Assembly: GCF_014191605.1 (NCBI RefSeq)
Contig: NZ_JACHWU010000001.1
Location: 1,364,001 to 1,428,000, forward strand
DNA: 64,000 nucleotides
Direction: 5' to 3'
Origin: Prauserella isguenensis
GTDB lineage: Bacteria; Actinomycetota; Actinomycetes; Mycobacteriales; Pseudonocardiaceae
Below, one piece after another: positions 1-10,133 of the stretch; within the stretch, counting starts at the first letter, position 1, and each line of letters opens with the position of its first letter. The notes beneath the pieces are model-generated. The model saw only the letters and a list, made by a program, of their open reading frames with translations. It was not told the DNA's origin and made no database searches. Position numbers and translations under genes: made by a program.

Positions 1-8
1 CTTGGCAC

Positions 9-1337
9 TCATGCGATGCTCCGTCCTCTCTCGTGGGATGCGGGCTCGGTGGCGGACAACGGGCGGCGCGAGGTCTCGGGCAGCGCCCACGCGGCGACCA
101 GCGCGAACAGTGAGGCGACCGCGAGGTAGTAGGCGGGAGCCAACGGGTCACCGGTGACCTCGATCAAGAAGGTCGCGAGGAACGGCGCTGTTCCGCCGAA
201 CAGCGCGTAGGCGAGGTTGTACGTGAGCGCCGAGGCCGTGTACCGCACGCGCGTCGGGAACAACTCGACGAGCAGGACGGCGGTGACGACGTTGCACGAC
301 ACGGCGCCCAGAGCCAATACCAGCTGCCCGAGGACCGCAGGCGCCAACCCACTGTTGCCTGCCAGCAGGAACGCCGGCATCACACCGACGACCAACAGAC
401 CCGAGGCGGCGAACATGGTCGCGCGCCTGCCGAACCGGTCGGAGAACAGACCGACGAGCGGGCACAACGCGGCCGCGAACATCAGCGCGAGCACGTTGGA
501 AAGCAAGGTCATGGAGGCGCTGTGTCCGGCCGTGACCTTGAGATACGTCGTCATGTACGTGGTGAACATGTAGAACGACAGCGCGGTGGTGCAGATGAAC
601 AGGCCGAGCTTCGCCATGGTGAGCCCGTGCGACCGCACAGCCTCCCGCAGCGGCGCGGACGCGACGGTGTCGTTGTCGGTGACCTGCTGGAAGTCCGGCG
701 TTTCGTCGAGCTTCTGCCGGATGTAGAAGCCACAGATGCCCAACGGGGCGGCGATGAGGAACGGGACGCGCCAGCCCCATTCGGTCATGGTGTCCGCGCC
801 GAGCCAGTTGCTGAACGCGAAGGACACGACGGCGGCGGTGCCGAATGCCGTGAAGGTACTCACGGGCAGGAAGCTGGAATACCACGCCCGTCTGCCGCGG
901 TGGCAGTGTTCGAGCACGAAGGCGCAGGCTCCGGCGTACTCGCCGCCGGTCGAGAATCCCTGGACGCAGCGGACGAGCACGAGCAAGATCGGTGCGATGA
1001 TGCCGATCGCGCTGTAGGTGGGCAAGAGTCCCAGAACGACGGTTGACCCGGCCATGAGAAGGACCGTGATGGCCAGCGTGCGTTTGCGGCCGATGCGGTC
1101 ACCCAACGCGCCGAAGTACGCGCCGCCGATGGGCCGCAGCGCGAAGGCCACGGCGAAGGCGGCGAAGGTCTGGAGCAGACCGGCGGTGGAGTCACCGCTC
1201 GGAAAGAAGTTGGCGGCGATCTCGGTAGCCAGGAAGCCGTAGAGCGCGAAGTCGAACCACTCGACGAAGTTTCCGATCGACGCTGCGCGGATGACCTTGC
1301 CGACTGTTCTCGTGTCAGGGACGTCGTTGCTTGTCAT
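9..1337 (-). CDS. MHS-family MFS metabolite:H+ symporter
   Basis: Membrane transporter of the major facilitator superfamily, most like the metabolite:H+ symporter (ProP/ShiA/KgtP) group. About 442 residues with roughly twelve hydrophobic segments. The N-terminal GNFVEWFDFALYGF and the loop motif GDRIGRKRT are typical of that group. I place the start at the ATG at 1337 because GGAAGG lies just upstream; a longer reading frame to 1427 adds only 30 hydrophilic residues that overlap the upstream gene. The upstream V4R-like gene ends at 1315, inside this gene, so the two are probably translationally coupled. Its stop codon overlaps an ATG at 12..10, so a third minus-strand gene probably begins there and leaves the window. 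Substrate unknown; a small organic acid, amino acid or betaine is a guess from the family. Confidence 0.85.
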   Translation of the reverse strand: MTSNDVPDTRTVGKVIRAASIGNFVEWFDFALYGFLATEIAANFFPSGDSTAGLLQTFAAFAVAFALRPIGGAYFGALGDRIGRKRTLAITVLLMAGSTVVLGLLPTYSAIGIIAPILLVLVRCVQGFSTGGEYAGACAFVLEHCHRGRRAWYSSFLPVSTFTAFGTAAVVSFAFSNWLGADTMTEWGWRVPFLIAAPLGICGFYIRQKLDETPDFQQVTDNDTVASAPLREAVRSHGLTMAKLGLFICTTALSFYMFTTYMTTYLKVTAGHSASMTLLSNVLALMFAAALCPLVGLFSDRFGRRATMFAASGLLVVGVMPAFLLAGNSGLAPAVLGQLVLALGAVSCNVVTAVLLVELFPTRVRYTASALTYNLAYALFGGTAPFLATFLIEVTGDPLAPAYYLAVASLFALVAAWALPETSRRPLSATEPASHERGRSIA

Positions 1338-1866
1338 GGCACCTTCCAGGTCCGTCGGTGGTGAACCGGCACTCGTCAGCGTTGACGCCGCACCGGTCCT
1401 CGTGGACGGGTGCGATGCCGGGTTCACCCGAGGCGTACTGCAGCGCGCCCTCGAACCACGCCTCGAACAGGTAACAGGCCCGGTCGACCGAACGGCTCGA
1501 GCCGTCGACGGGCAACAGGGCGGAATGCCGCACCCGCACGCTCAGGGCTCCTCGCGAGGGATCGAGGGTGTCGATCTCGAAACGGCCCCATCCACGACGG
1601 CTCAAGCGATCGAGGTAGTGCCGCACGATCGCGGCACCGGAAAGGCCCAGCCGCGCCGACTCGTGAGCGCACCAGTGGAATGCCGATCGCCGACCGGCGT
1701 CGCGGAACAGCAGGGCGGATTCGTCCCGGCCGAGCCGTTGCTCGACTGCGTCCATGTTGTTCACGAGCAGGTGCTGAGGAACCAGCACCATGGGCAGTCC
1801 GTCGACGCTCCACTTCCCGGTGTAGCGGTCGACCTCGACTGGAACCGGCAGTTCCTCATTTTGCAT
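1315..1866 (-). CDS. V4R / DUF5943-like domain protein
   Basis: A soluble protein of about 183 residues. It begins with a PVEVDRYTGKWSVDGLPM segment, has SAFHWCAHESARLGLSG in the middle, and ends with a Cys-rich stretch (EDRCGVNADEC). This pattern resembles the 4-vinyl-reductase-like (V4R)/DUF5943 proteins that accompany some catabolic operons; I assign no reaction. The ATG at 1866 is preferred over the in-frame TTG at 1881 because a good promoter (TTGACC, 16-nt spacer, TATTAT) ends six bases before the ATG, which implies a leaderless mRNA. The end overlaps the transporter start by 23 bases, so the two form an operon. The divergent GntR regulator probably controls both. Confidence 0.7.
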   Translation of the reverse strand: MQNEELPVPVEVDRYTGKWSVDGLPMVLVPQHLLVNNMDAVEQRLGRDESALLFRDAGRRSAFHWCAHESARLGLSGAAIVRHYLDRLSRRGWGRFEIDTLDPSRGALSVRVRHSALLPVDGSSRSVDRACYLFEAWFEGALQYASGEPGIAPVHEDRCGVNADECRFTTDGPGRCHDKQRRP

Positions 1867-1872
1867 GCAGAG

Positions 1873-1900
1873 ATAATACAAAGTGACGGCAGTGGGTCAA
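1873..1900 (-). promoter_or_regulatory. Promoter of the V4R-transporter operon (leaderless)
   Basis: On the minus strand, TTGACC (1900-1895), a 16-nt spacer and TATTAT (1878-1873) form a near-consensus vegetative promoter. The expected transcription start falls on the A of the ATG at 1866. It lies in the short gap between the operon and the divergent GntR gene, so a regulator bound there could affect both. Confidence 0.65.
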
Positions 1901-1913
1901 GGGCACGAAATCG

Positions 1914-2708
1914 ATGTGCCAGGATGGTTACGTGGGACGGCGGCAGCGAACACAAATGGAACGGGCGTACACCGAGATCAAGGCTCGGTACATGACTCTG
2001 CGCCTCGCGCCCGGCGAGTGGGTCGACGACGTGCAGCTCAGTCAGGAGCTGGGACTCAGCCGTACCCCGGCTCGCGAAGCGCTGTTCCTACTCGCCTCCG
2101 AGGGCCTGATCCAGGCCCACCCCGGCGGTGGATTCATCGTGCGGCCGATGGACATCTCCGGCATCAGCAACTTCTTCGAAGCCAACATCGTCACGGCGAA
2201 GGCGATCGCTCAGCTGGTCGCCAACCGGGTGACCTCCGCCGAGATCGCCGAGTTGCGTGAAGCGGACGCCCTCGTCAACGACGCGATCCGGCGAAGGTCC
2301 GCGCCGGACATCGCCGAATCCAACGCCGCCCTGCACAACCTCGAAGCGCGCATCGCGCGCAACGAGTACCTCGCCGTGCTCGCCGCGCGCATCCACGACG
2401 AGGGGCAACGGCTGGGATACCTGGCGTTCGGAGGTACGGAGGACTGGAATTCTCATCACCTCGACGACCACTTCGCGCGGGTGAGTCATGATCACTCCAC
2501 GCTCATCGACGCCTACGAGAACCGAGATCCCGGAACCGCCGAGAAGATCGCCGTCGGCCACGTTCGGCTCTTCCGCGAACGTATCCTCGCCTACATCGCC
2601 TCCAGCGGCACCGACGAGCTGGACCTTTCCGGCGACCTGATGACCTCGGCCCGGCTCGATGTCGCCGACGAACGAGAGGCGGTCAACGACGCCGGGAACA
2701 CCGTGTGA
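1914..2708 (+). CDS. GntR-family (FCD) transcriptional regulator
   Basis: DNA-binding regulator of about 264 residues. The N-terminal winged helix contains SQELGLSRTPAREALFLLASEGLI, the usual GntR recognition helix, followed by GGGFIVRPMD. The C-terminal all-helical half (about residues 85-230), with conserved His residues in NSHHLDDHFARVSHDHS, fits an FCD ligand/metal-binding domain. The ATG at 1914 has no clear ribosome site; an in-frame GTG at 1932 with AGGAT upstream is an equally good start. It is divergent from the V4R-transporter operon with only about 50 bases between them, so it is probably the local regulator. Effector unknown. Confidence 0.85.
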   Translation: MCQDGYVGRRQRTQMERAYTEIKARYMTLRLAPGEWVDDVQLSQELGLSRTPAREALFLLASEGLIQAHPGGGFIVRPMDISGISNFFEANIVTAKAIAQLVANRVTSAEIAELREADALVNDAIRRRSAPDIAESNAALHNLEARIARNEYLAVLAARIHDEGQRLGYLAFGGTEDWNSHHLDDHFARVSHDHSTLIDAYENRDPGTAEKIAVGHVRLFRERILAYIASSGTDELDLSGDLMTSARLDVADEREAVNDAGNTV

Positions 2709-2787
2709 GGCGGTGCGTAGCGGAGGCGAACCTCAGCGAACCTTGAGGTGCGGTTGCCCGGCCCGCGTCTGCTGCCGGGTCGCACCG

Positions 2788-3627
2788 TCAGGCGTCGCCG
2801 TCGGACTCCTCGGGTGCGAGTCGCCAGAACGCCGACACCGGGCCGATCTTCGCGCCCATCGGGTAGGAGTGCTCCACGGCTTTGGTGACGAACGCCTTGG
2901 CGAACCGGGCCGCGTCGACCATCGACATGCCGCGCGCGAGTCCCGCCGTCAACGCCGACGCCATCGCATCGCCCGCGCCGTGGGTGTGCGGGGTGTCGTG
3001 TCGCGGGCCCGGCAGTTCGACGAACTCGGAGCCGTCGTAGAGCAGGTCGACGCATTCGCGGTCGTGCACCAGGTGGCCACTCTTGACCAGCACGTATCGC
3101 GGTCCGAGGTCGTGCAGCGCGAGCGCGGCGTCCCGCATCTGGGCCCGCCCGGTGACGTCCATGCCGGTCAGCAGGCGTACCTCGTCGAGGTTCGGCGTGA
3201 GCACCGTCGCGCGCGGCAGCAGGCGCTCACGTAGCGCGGTGAGTCCGCCGTCGTCGAACAGCGGGTGGCCGGTCATCGACGCCGCCACGGGGTCGACGAC
3301 GAACGGTACGCGGGCGTCGCGGCCGATGCCCGCGTCGTCGCAGGCGTCGGCGACCTCGTGGATGATCTCGGCCGACGCCAGCATGCCCGTCTTCGCGGCG
3401 TCGACGCCCATGTCCGCGGCCACGGCGGCGATCTGACCCGACACGACGCGTGCCGGGATATCGGCCCGGTCGTGGACGCCGAGCGTGTTCTGCACCGTCA
3501 CGGCCGTTACGGCGACGAGCCCGTGCACTCCGCAGGTCAGGAACGTGCGCAGGTCGGACTGCAGTCCCGCGGCCCCGCCGGAGTCGGAACCGGCGATCGT
3601 CAGCGCGGCAGGAGGTCGGGTGGTCAT
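2788..3627 (-). CDS. thiD: ThiD-like hydroxymethylpyrimidine (phosphate) kinase, copy 1
   Basis: Ribokinase-fold kinase of 279 residues, expected to phosphorylate HMP and HMP-P for thiamine synthesis. It starts MTTRPPAALTIAGSDSGG and keeps the substrate Gln in TVQNTLGV, VDPVAASM, TPNLDEVRLLTG and LVKSGH. The C-terminal catalytic loop reads HTHGAGDA, not the HGTGC loop of E. coli ThiD, so an Asp sits where the usual Cys is; the second copy shows the same change. The SD-like GGAGGG touches the ATG directly, an unusually short spacing. This copy stands alone, away from thiC, with AAGLQ in place of GAGIQ. It could act on pyridoxine-like substrates or in HMP salvage. Confidence 0.8.
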   Translation of the reverse strand: MTTRPPAALTIAGSDSGGAAGLQSDLRTFLTCGVHGLVAVTAVTVQNTLGVHDRADIPARVVSGQIAAVAADMGVDAAKTGMLASAEIIHEVADACDDAGIGRDARVPFVVDPVAASMTGHPLFDDGGLTALRERLLPRATVLTPNLDEVRLLTGMDVTGRAQMRDAALALHDLGPRYVLVKSGHLVHDRECVDLLYDGSEFVELPGPRHDTPHTHGAGDAMASALTAGLARGMSMVDAARFAKAFVTKAVEHSYPMGAKIGPVSAFWRLAPEESDGDA

Positions 3628-3781
3628 CCCTCCAGTGTCGCTGCTGCGCCGACGATCGGGCCAGTGGGCGTAGGGATGAACACAGCGTGAACGGCCGGTT
3701 CTTGCAGGTGATCGCGGTCGGTGCCGGCTCGTGGTCTGCGAGCACCACGACGATCGCGGAGACGCTGCAGACCCTGCCTGC

Positions 3782-3852
3782 GTTGCGCGCCGCCGTGGCG
3801 GGTTGATCGGCGCGCCGTCGCGGGTTGCGCGCCGCCGTGGCGGGTTGATCGG
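3782..3852. repeat. 29-bp direct repeat in the thiD1 / glycosidase gap
   Basis: The 394-base gap 3628-4021 between two divergent genes contains an exact 29-bp direct repeat (3782-3810 and 3824-3852, beginning GTTGCGCGCC and ending GGGTTGATCGG). A shorter related segment lies between them, so the period is 42 bp. No further gene was found in the gap; the promoters of both flanking genes should lie in it. Confidence 0.8.
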
Positions 3853-4021
3853 TGCGGAGGGGCCGCCGGGCGACCCGGCGCCGTGGGCGTCGCCGGACCG
3901 TTGGCAGAACTTTTCCGGTTCAGACCTCCGCCGGTCGTGAGCGCGTTCGTTCACCGGTGTTTCAGCGGGCGGTCCGACGACGATCACATGCTCGGTGTCG
4001 GGCGCTGCCAGCCTTCGTCGC

Positions 4022-5251
4022 ATGACCTCGACACGTCAGGTATCCCGCTCCCTCGCTTCCGCCTCCGCCGCGTGTGCGGTGCTGCTCGGTGGTGTCGCCG
4101 CGCCGCCGGCCGCGACGGCCTCGCCCGCCAACCCCGCCGAGTCGTCCGTGACGCTCGCTCCCGGCGTCACCCACCGGCCGTTCACGGTCGACACCGCCGC
4201 GGGCGCCGTCCGGGGCCACGTGCTCACCGTCGATGTGCGGAAGGCGCGGCTCGGCCTGCTGCACCCCGATGTCGTCGCAGAGCGGGCCGAGATTCCCGAC
4301 ATGGCGAACGCACAGGGCGCGCTCGCGGGCGTGAACGGCGACTTCTTCAACATCAGCGACTCGCACGAGGGCGTCGAGCCGACGGGATCGTCGGTCGGGC
4401 CCGCCATCGCGGGAGGCGACGCGCTCAAGGGCGCCGTGCCGGACGGGCAACGGTTCGGCCCCGCGTTGCCCGACGGCACGTCGACGCGTGACGTGTTCGG
4501 CGTGGGCGTCGACGGCACGGCGCGCGTGTCCACGCTCGACGTGACCGGCACGGTCCGCACCAACGGCGGCGCCTTCGACGTCGACGGCATGAACCAGTAC
4601 GCGCTGCCGGAGAACGGCGTCGGCGTGTACACCTCCGAATGGGGACCGATGAGCCGGGTGCGGCCGACCTGCGGCACCGACACGAACCGACAGGCACCGT
4701 GCAGCGACGAGACCGAGGAGGTGGTGGTGAAGCGCGGTGTCGTCGTGGCCGAACGGGACGAGCCCGGTGAGGGACGGATTCCGGCCGAGGCGACGGTGTT
4801 GGTGGGACGCGAGGACGGCGCCGCCGAACTGGAGGCGCTCGACGAGGGCGACCGGGTGCGGGTGCGCTCGGGTTTGGACGCCGACGAGCCCGCGCCGCCG
4901 TTCGCCTTCGCCGTCGGCGGGTTCCCGATCCTGCGTGACGGCGCACCCCTGGCCGGTCTCGACACCGGCGTGCTCGCCCCGCGGACGGCCGCCGGAGTCA
5001 GCGCCGACGGCCGCACCGCCTACCTGACGGTCGTGGACGGCCGGTCGGCCGAGAGCGCCGGCATGACGGTGGCCGAGCTCGCCGACCTGCTGCGGTCGTT
5101 CGGGGCGGTCGACGGCGTCAATCTGGACGGCGGCGGCTCGTCGACGTTCGTCACCCGCGAGCCCGGCGACGAGCGGGCGATCGTCCGCAACGTGCCCTCC
5201 GACGGCAAGCCCAGGGCGGTCGCCAACGGCGTGGGCGTGTTCGCCCGCTGA
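4022..5251 (+). CDS. Secreted phosphodiester glycosidase (NAGPA) domain protein
   Basis: Exported protein of about 409 residues. The N-terminus has a basic start, a hydrophobic Ala-rich core and an A-x-A-type cleavage region (PPAATASPA), so it is probably cleaved by signal peptidase I. The mature part has the NAGPA/DUF2233 pattern: GVNGDFFNI near the N-terminal third, FAVGGFPILRDG, and near the end VDGVNLDGGGSSTFV. Known members cleave N-acetylglucosamine phosphodiesters or related glycosidic linkages in cell envelopes; the substrate here is unknown. The start at 4022 lacks a good SD; an in-frame GTG at 3995 would add nine residues. It lies on the opposite strand between the two thiD copies and is probably functionally unrelated to them. 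Confidence 0.85.
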   Translation: MTSTRQVSRSLASASAACAVLLGGVAAPPAATASPANPAESSVTLAPGVTHRPFTVDTAAGAVRGHVLTVDVRKARLGLLHPDVVAERAEIPDMANAQGALAGVNGDFFNISDSHEGVEPTGSSVGPAIAGGDALKGAVPDGQRFGPALPDGTSTRDVFGVGVDGTARVSTLDVTGTVRTNGGAFDVDGMNQYALPENGVGVYTSEWGPMSRVRPTCGTDTNRQAPCSDETEEVVVKRGVVVAERDEPGEGRIPAEATVLVGREDGAAELEALDEGDRVRVRSGLDADEPAPPFAFAVGGFPILRDGAPLAGLDTGVLAPRTAAGVSADGRTAYLTVVDGRSAESAGMTVAELADLLRSFGAVDGVNLDGGGSSTFVTREPGDERAIVRNVPSDGKPRAVANGVGVFAR

Positions 5252-5325
5252 CCGGCACGCGCCCAGGAACCGCGACGCGGTCCCCGGGAGCCGCAGCACG
5301 GCCCCGGGGATCCGCAACACGGTCG

Positions 5326-7880
<2,555 letters not shown>

Positions 7881-7884
7881 TCAC

Positions 7885-7985
7885 TCCCTACGCTGGCATT
7901 ATCCAGTCAGGTTCGTGCGGTCGGCGACACCGGGTCGGCCCCAGTCGCCCTCTCAGCCCGCCAAGGCGCGAGCTCCCGCGTTCGA
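7885..7985 (-). promoter_or_regulatory. TPP riboswitch (THI element) of thiC-thiD
   Basis: Read on the minus strand, the leader contains GGGAGC, then GGGCTGAGAGGG, later GAACCTGA, then GGATAATGCCAGCGTAGGGA ending just before thiC. These are the invariant blocks of the TPP aptamer in the correct order and spacing. The last block carries the thiC ribosome site, so control is probably translational, lowering thiC-thiD expression when thiamine pyrophosphate is abundant. A palindrome CCATGC-CA-GCATGG (8006-8019) lies just upstream. Confidence 0.95.
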
Positions 7986-8134
7986 TGTACTTATTCCGTC
8001 AGTGACCATGCCAGCATGGGCCGCGACAAGCAACAGGCGGGCGCCCGCGAATTCCGTCGCGAACGCCCGCCCGGATGGGTGTCGACCGGAGAATCCCGCC
8101 GTGGAGGGCGGTTCCGGCGGGGAGTGTCCGGGTG

Positions 8135-8701
8135 TTACGGCTCCCTCGGGGGAAGCCAGCTGTTGCCCGCCGCCGTCCAATCGTTCTTCTTGAGCATCTT
8201 CTTCGCCGCGCGGGCGTACCTGCCCGTGAGCCGGTCGAGGTAGATGTAGCCGTCGAGGTGGTCGGTCTCGTGCTGCAGGCAACGGGCGAAGTATCCGGTG
8301 CCTTCGACCTCGACGGGCTTGCCGTCGGCGTCGAATCCGGTCACCTTCGCCCATGAAGCCCGTCCGGTCGGGTACGCCTCGCCCGGTACGGACAGGCAGC
8401 CTTCCCAGTCGTCGTCCGGGTCGGGCATCGTCTCCGGGATCTCGGAGGTCTCGAGCCTCGGGTTCACCACGACACCCTTGTGTCGCACGCCCTCGTCGTC
8501 GGGGCAGTCGTACACGAACAGGCGCAGGTCGAGGCCGATCTGGTTGGCCGCCAGTCCGACGCCCTCGGCCGCGTACATCGTCTCGAACATGTCGTCGACG
8601 AGTGCGGCCAGCTTGTCGTCGTACTCCGTCACCTCGCGAGTGGGGTTGTGCAGCACGGGGTCACCGGCGATGACGATGGGATGGATGCTCACCCGACCCA
8701 T
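8135..8701 (-). CDS. def: Peptide deformylase
   Basis: Metalloenzyme that removes the formyl group from nascent proteins. The 188-residue protein has all three signature motifs: [18 protein letters not shown] with the metal-binding Cys, and QHETDHLDG with the two metal-binding His and the catalytic Glu. The residues after the last motif form a short helical tail. No strong SD precedes the ATG at 8701. It is divergent from the DUF3263/LytR_C pair, the same arrangement as M. tuberculosis Rv0429c/Rv0430-Rv0431. Confidence 0.96.
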   Translation of the reverse strand: MGRVSIHPIVIAGDPVLHNPTREVTEYDDKLAALVDDMFETMYAAEGVGLAANQIGLDLRLFVYDCPDDEGVRHKGVVVNPRLETSEIPETMPDPDDDWEGCLSVPGEAYPTGRASWAKVTGFDADGKPVEVEGTGYFARCLQHETDHLDGYIYLDRLTGRYARAAKKMLKKNDWTAAGNSWLPPREP

Positions 8702-8820
8702 TGAAGCAGCGTCGCGGAGCGACTCATTGGGGGGTGGCGGTCGGGCGACGGGCGGGAAGACGGCGAAGCCGCTGATCGGGGGTGGTGGCCGGGTCGGAAC
8801 CGGCGACGGTGGGTGATGTC

Positions 8821-8859
8821 GCTGTGACGGGACGCTGTGACGGGACGCCGTGACGGGAC
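8821..8859. repeat. 13-bp tandem repeat x3 (def / DUF3263 gap)
   Basis: Three head-to-tail 13-bp units, GCTGTGACGGGAC twice and GCCGTGACGGGAC once, lie in the 262-base divergent gap between def and the DUF3263 gene. Their role is unknown. The rest of the gap shows only a small inverted repeat (ACCAC-TGAT-GGTGGT, near 8877) upstream of the DUF3263 start. Confidence 0.75.
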
Positions 8860-8963
8860 GCGCCGGGGCCGGGTTACACCACTGATGGTGGTCCTGCGTG
8901 ATCTAATGGCGCCTGCGGAAACCACATCCGTGTTATTCGCCGAGAACGCCTGCGAGGAGCCAC

Positions 8964-9302
8964 ATGGACGCCGCGGAGTCGACGGGGGACAACGGTACAT
9001 CGTCGTCGCCGATGGAGTCCTCACCGGCGGACAGCGCCGGAGCGGGCGACGGGCTCACGGAGCGTGAGCGCGAGGTGCTCGCGTTCGAGCGGCAGTGGTG
9101 GAAGTACGCGGGCGCGAAGGAGCAGGGCATCCGTGAGCTCTTCGCGATGTCGCCGACGCGTTACTACCAGATTCTGAATCGACTTATCGACAAACAGGAC
9201 GCCATGCGGGCCGACCCGATGCTGGTGAAGCGGCTTAGGAAGGCCCGCGCGTCCCGGCAGCGGGTGCGTGCGGCGCGCCGGTTGGGGATTGAGCTGTCAT
9301 GA
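8964..9302 (+). CDS. DUF3263 protein (Rv0430-like)
   Basis: Small protein of 112 residues. After a disordered acidic/Ser-rich start of about 30 residues, it has a compact helical domain, LTEREREVLAFERQWWKYAGAKEQGIRELFAMSPTRYYQ..LNRLID, characteristic of DUF3263, ending in a strongly basic tail. The fold suggests an HTH-like module, but no function is established here. GAGGAG precedes the ATG well. Its stop overlaps the next start (ATGA), so it is co-translated with the LytR_C protein, as Rv0430 is paired with Rv0431 in mycobacteria. Confidence 0.88.
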   Translation: MDAAESTGDNGTSSSPMESSPADSAGAGDGLTEREREVLAFERQWWKYAGAKEQGIRELFAMSPTRYYQILNRLIDKQDAMRADPMLVKRLRKARASRQRVRAARRLGIELS

Positions 9303-10051
9303 GCATTTTCGACGGTCTGTCCAGGCCCGTGCGCGCCGCCGGGCTCGGCCTGCTGGCGGTCGCGGTGATCGCGGCGGTGATCGGCGGAGTCACCCTGGTG
9401 ACGGGCGGCGACGACCCGAACCCTGCCGCGCAGGAGACGTCGGAGACGAACGCGCCCGGCAACGGCAACGGCAACGGCGGGCAGTCCGGTTCGCCGGACG
9501 CTCAGCAGCCGGATTCCGGGGACGGCTCGGGCGACGGCTCCGGTAACGGTGACGGTGACGGTAGCGGTGAGAACGGCAACGGCTCCGATGGCAACGGCTC
9601 CGGTAACGGTGACGGCTCCGGTAACGGCGGTGGCGACGGCGGAGACGGCGCCGACGGAGGCGGCGCCGGCGGGTCTGCGGACGGTTCCGGTAACGGTGGT
9701 GGCAACGGCGGCGGCAACGGCGGCACCGCTAACGGTGGCGAGAACCAGAAGGTGAACATCAAGTCCGTCCACGTGCGGGTGTACAACAACTCCACGATCC
9801 GCGGACTGGCGCGCACGGCCGCCGACGACCTGCGGGCGCAGGGCTGGAACGTCGTCGAGGAGTCGAACTACTCCGACGGCGTCATCCCGGAGAGCACCGC
9901 CTACTTCCGCCCCGGCACCGATGAGGAGCACGCGGCCCGTGCGCTCGCCTCGGACCTCGGCATCCAGTCCGCGAAGCGGTTCAACGGCATCCAGGACTCG
10001 AGCCCCGGCGTCATCGTGATCGTGACGAAGGACTACGCCCAGAACCGCTGA
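9299..10051 (+). CDS. Membrane-anchored LytR_C domain protein (VirR/Rv0431-like)
   Basis: Protein of 250 residues. One transmembrane helix at about residues 12-34 (AAGLGLLAVAVIAAVIGGVTL) is followed by a roughly 100-residue Gly/Asn/Ser/Asp low-complexity linker made of GNGDGSG-type repeats. The extracytoplasmic LytR_C domain follows (about residues 155-250: VRVYNNSTIRGLARTAADDLRAQGW to GVIVIVTKDY). The position after DUF3263 and near def matches Rv0431 (VirR), which influences membrane vesicle release and envelope integrity in M. tuberculosis; that role is inferred here. The start overlaps the DUF3263 stop. The linker is DNA-repetitive and probably varies in length between strains. Confidence 0.88.
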   Translation: MSIFDGLSRPVRAAGLGLLAVAVIAAVIGGVTLVTGGDDPNPAAQETSETNAPGNGNGNGGQSGSPDAQQPDSGDGSGDGSGNGDGDGSGENGNGSDGNGSGNGDGSGNGGGDGGDGADGGGAGGSADGSGNGGGNGGGNGGTANGGENQKVNIKSVHVRVYNNSTIRGLARTAADDLRAQGWNVVEESNYSDGVIPESTAYFRPGTDEEHAARALASDLGIQSAKRFNGIQDSSPGVIVIVTKDYAQNR

Positions 10052-10107
10052 GCCAGAACCGCTGACCCCCGGAACCCCCGACCCCTGGCACCGCTGACCC
10101 CCGGAAC
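10039..10107. repeat. Short duplications at the 3' end of the LytR_C gene
   Basis: CCAGAACCGCTGA, which includes the stop codon, is duplicated (10039-10051 and 10053-10065). A 17-bp segment, CCGCTGACCCCCGGAAC, occurs at 10059-10075 and 10091-10107. They fill the convergent gap before the AAA ATPase gene. No terminator hairpin with a T tract was seen. Confidence 0.7.
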
Positions 10108-10133
10108 TGCGCCGCGACGGATCGCGAGCCGTG

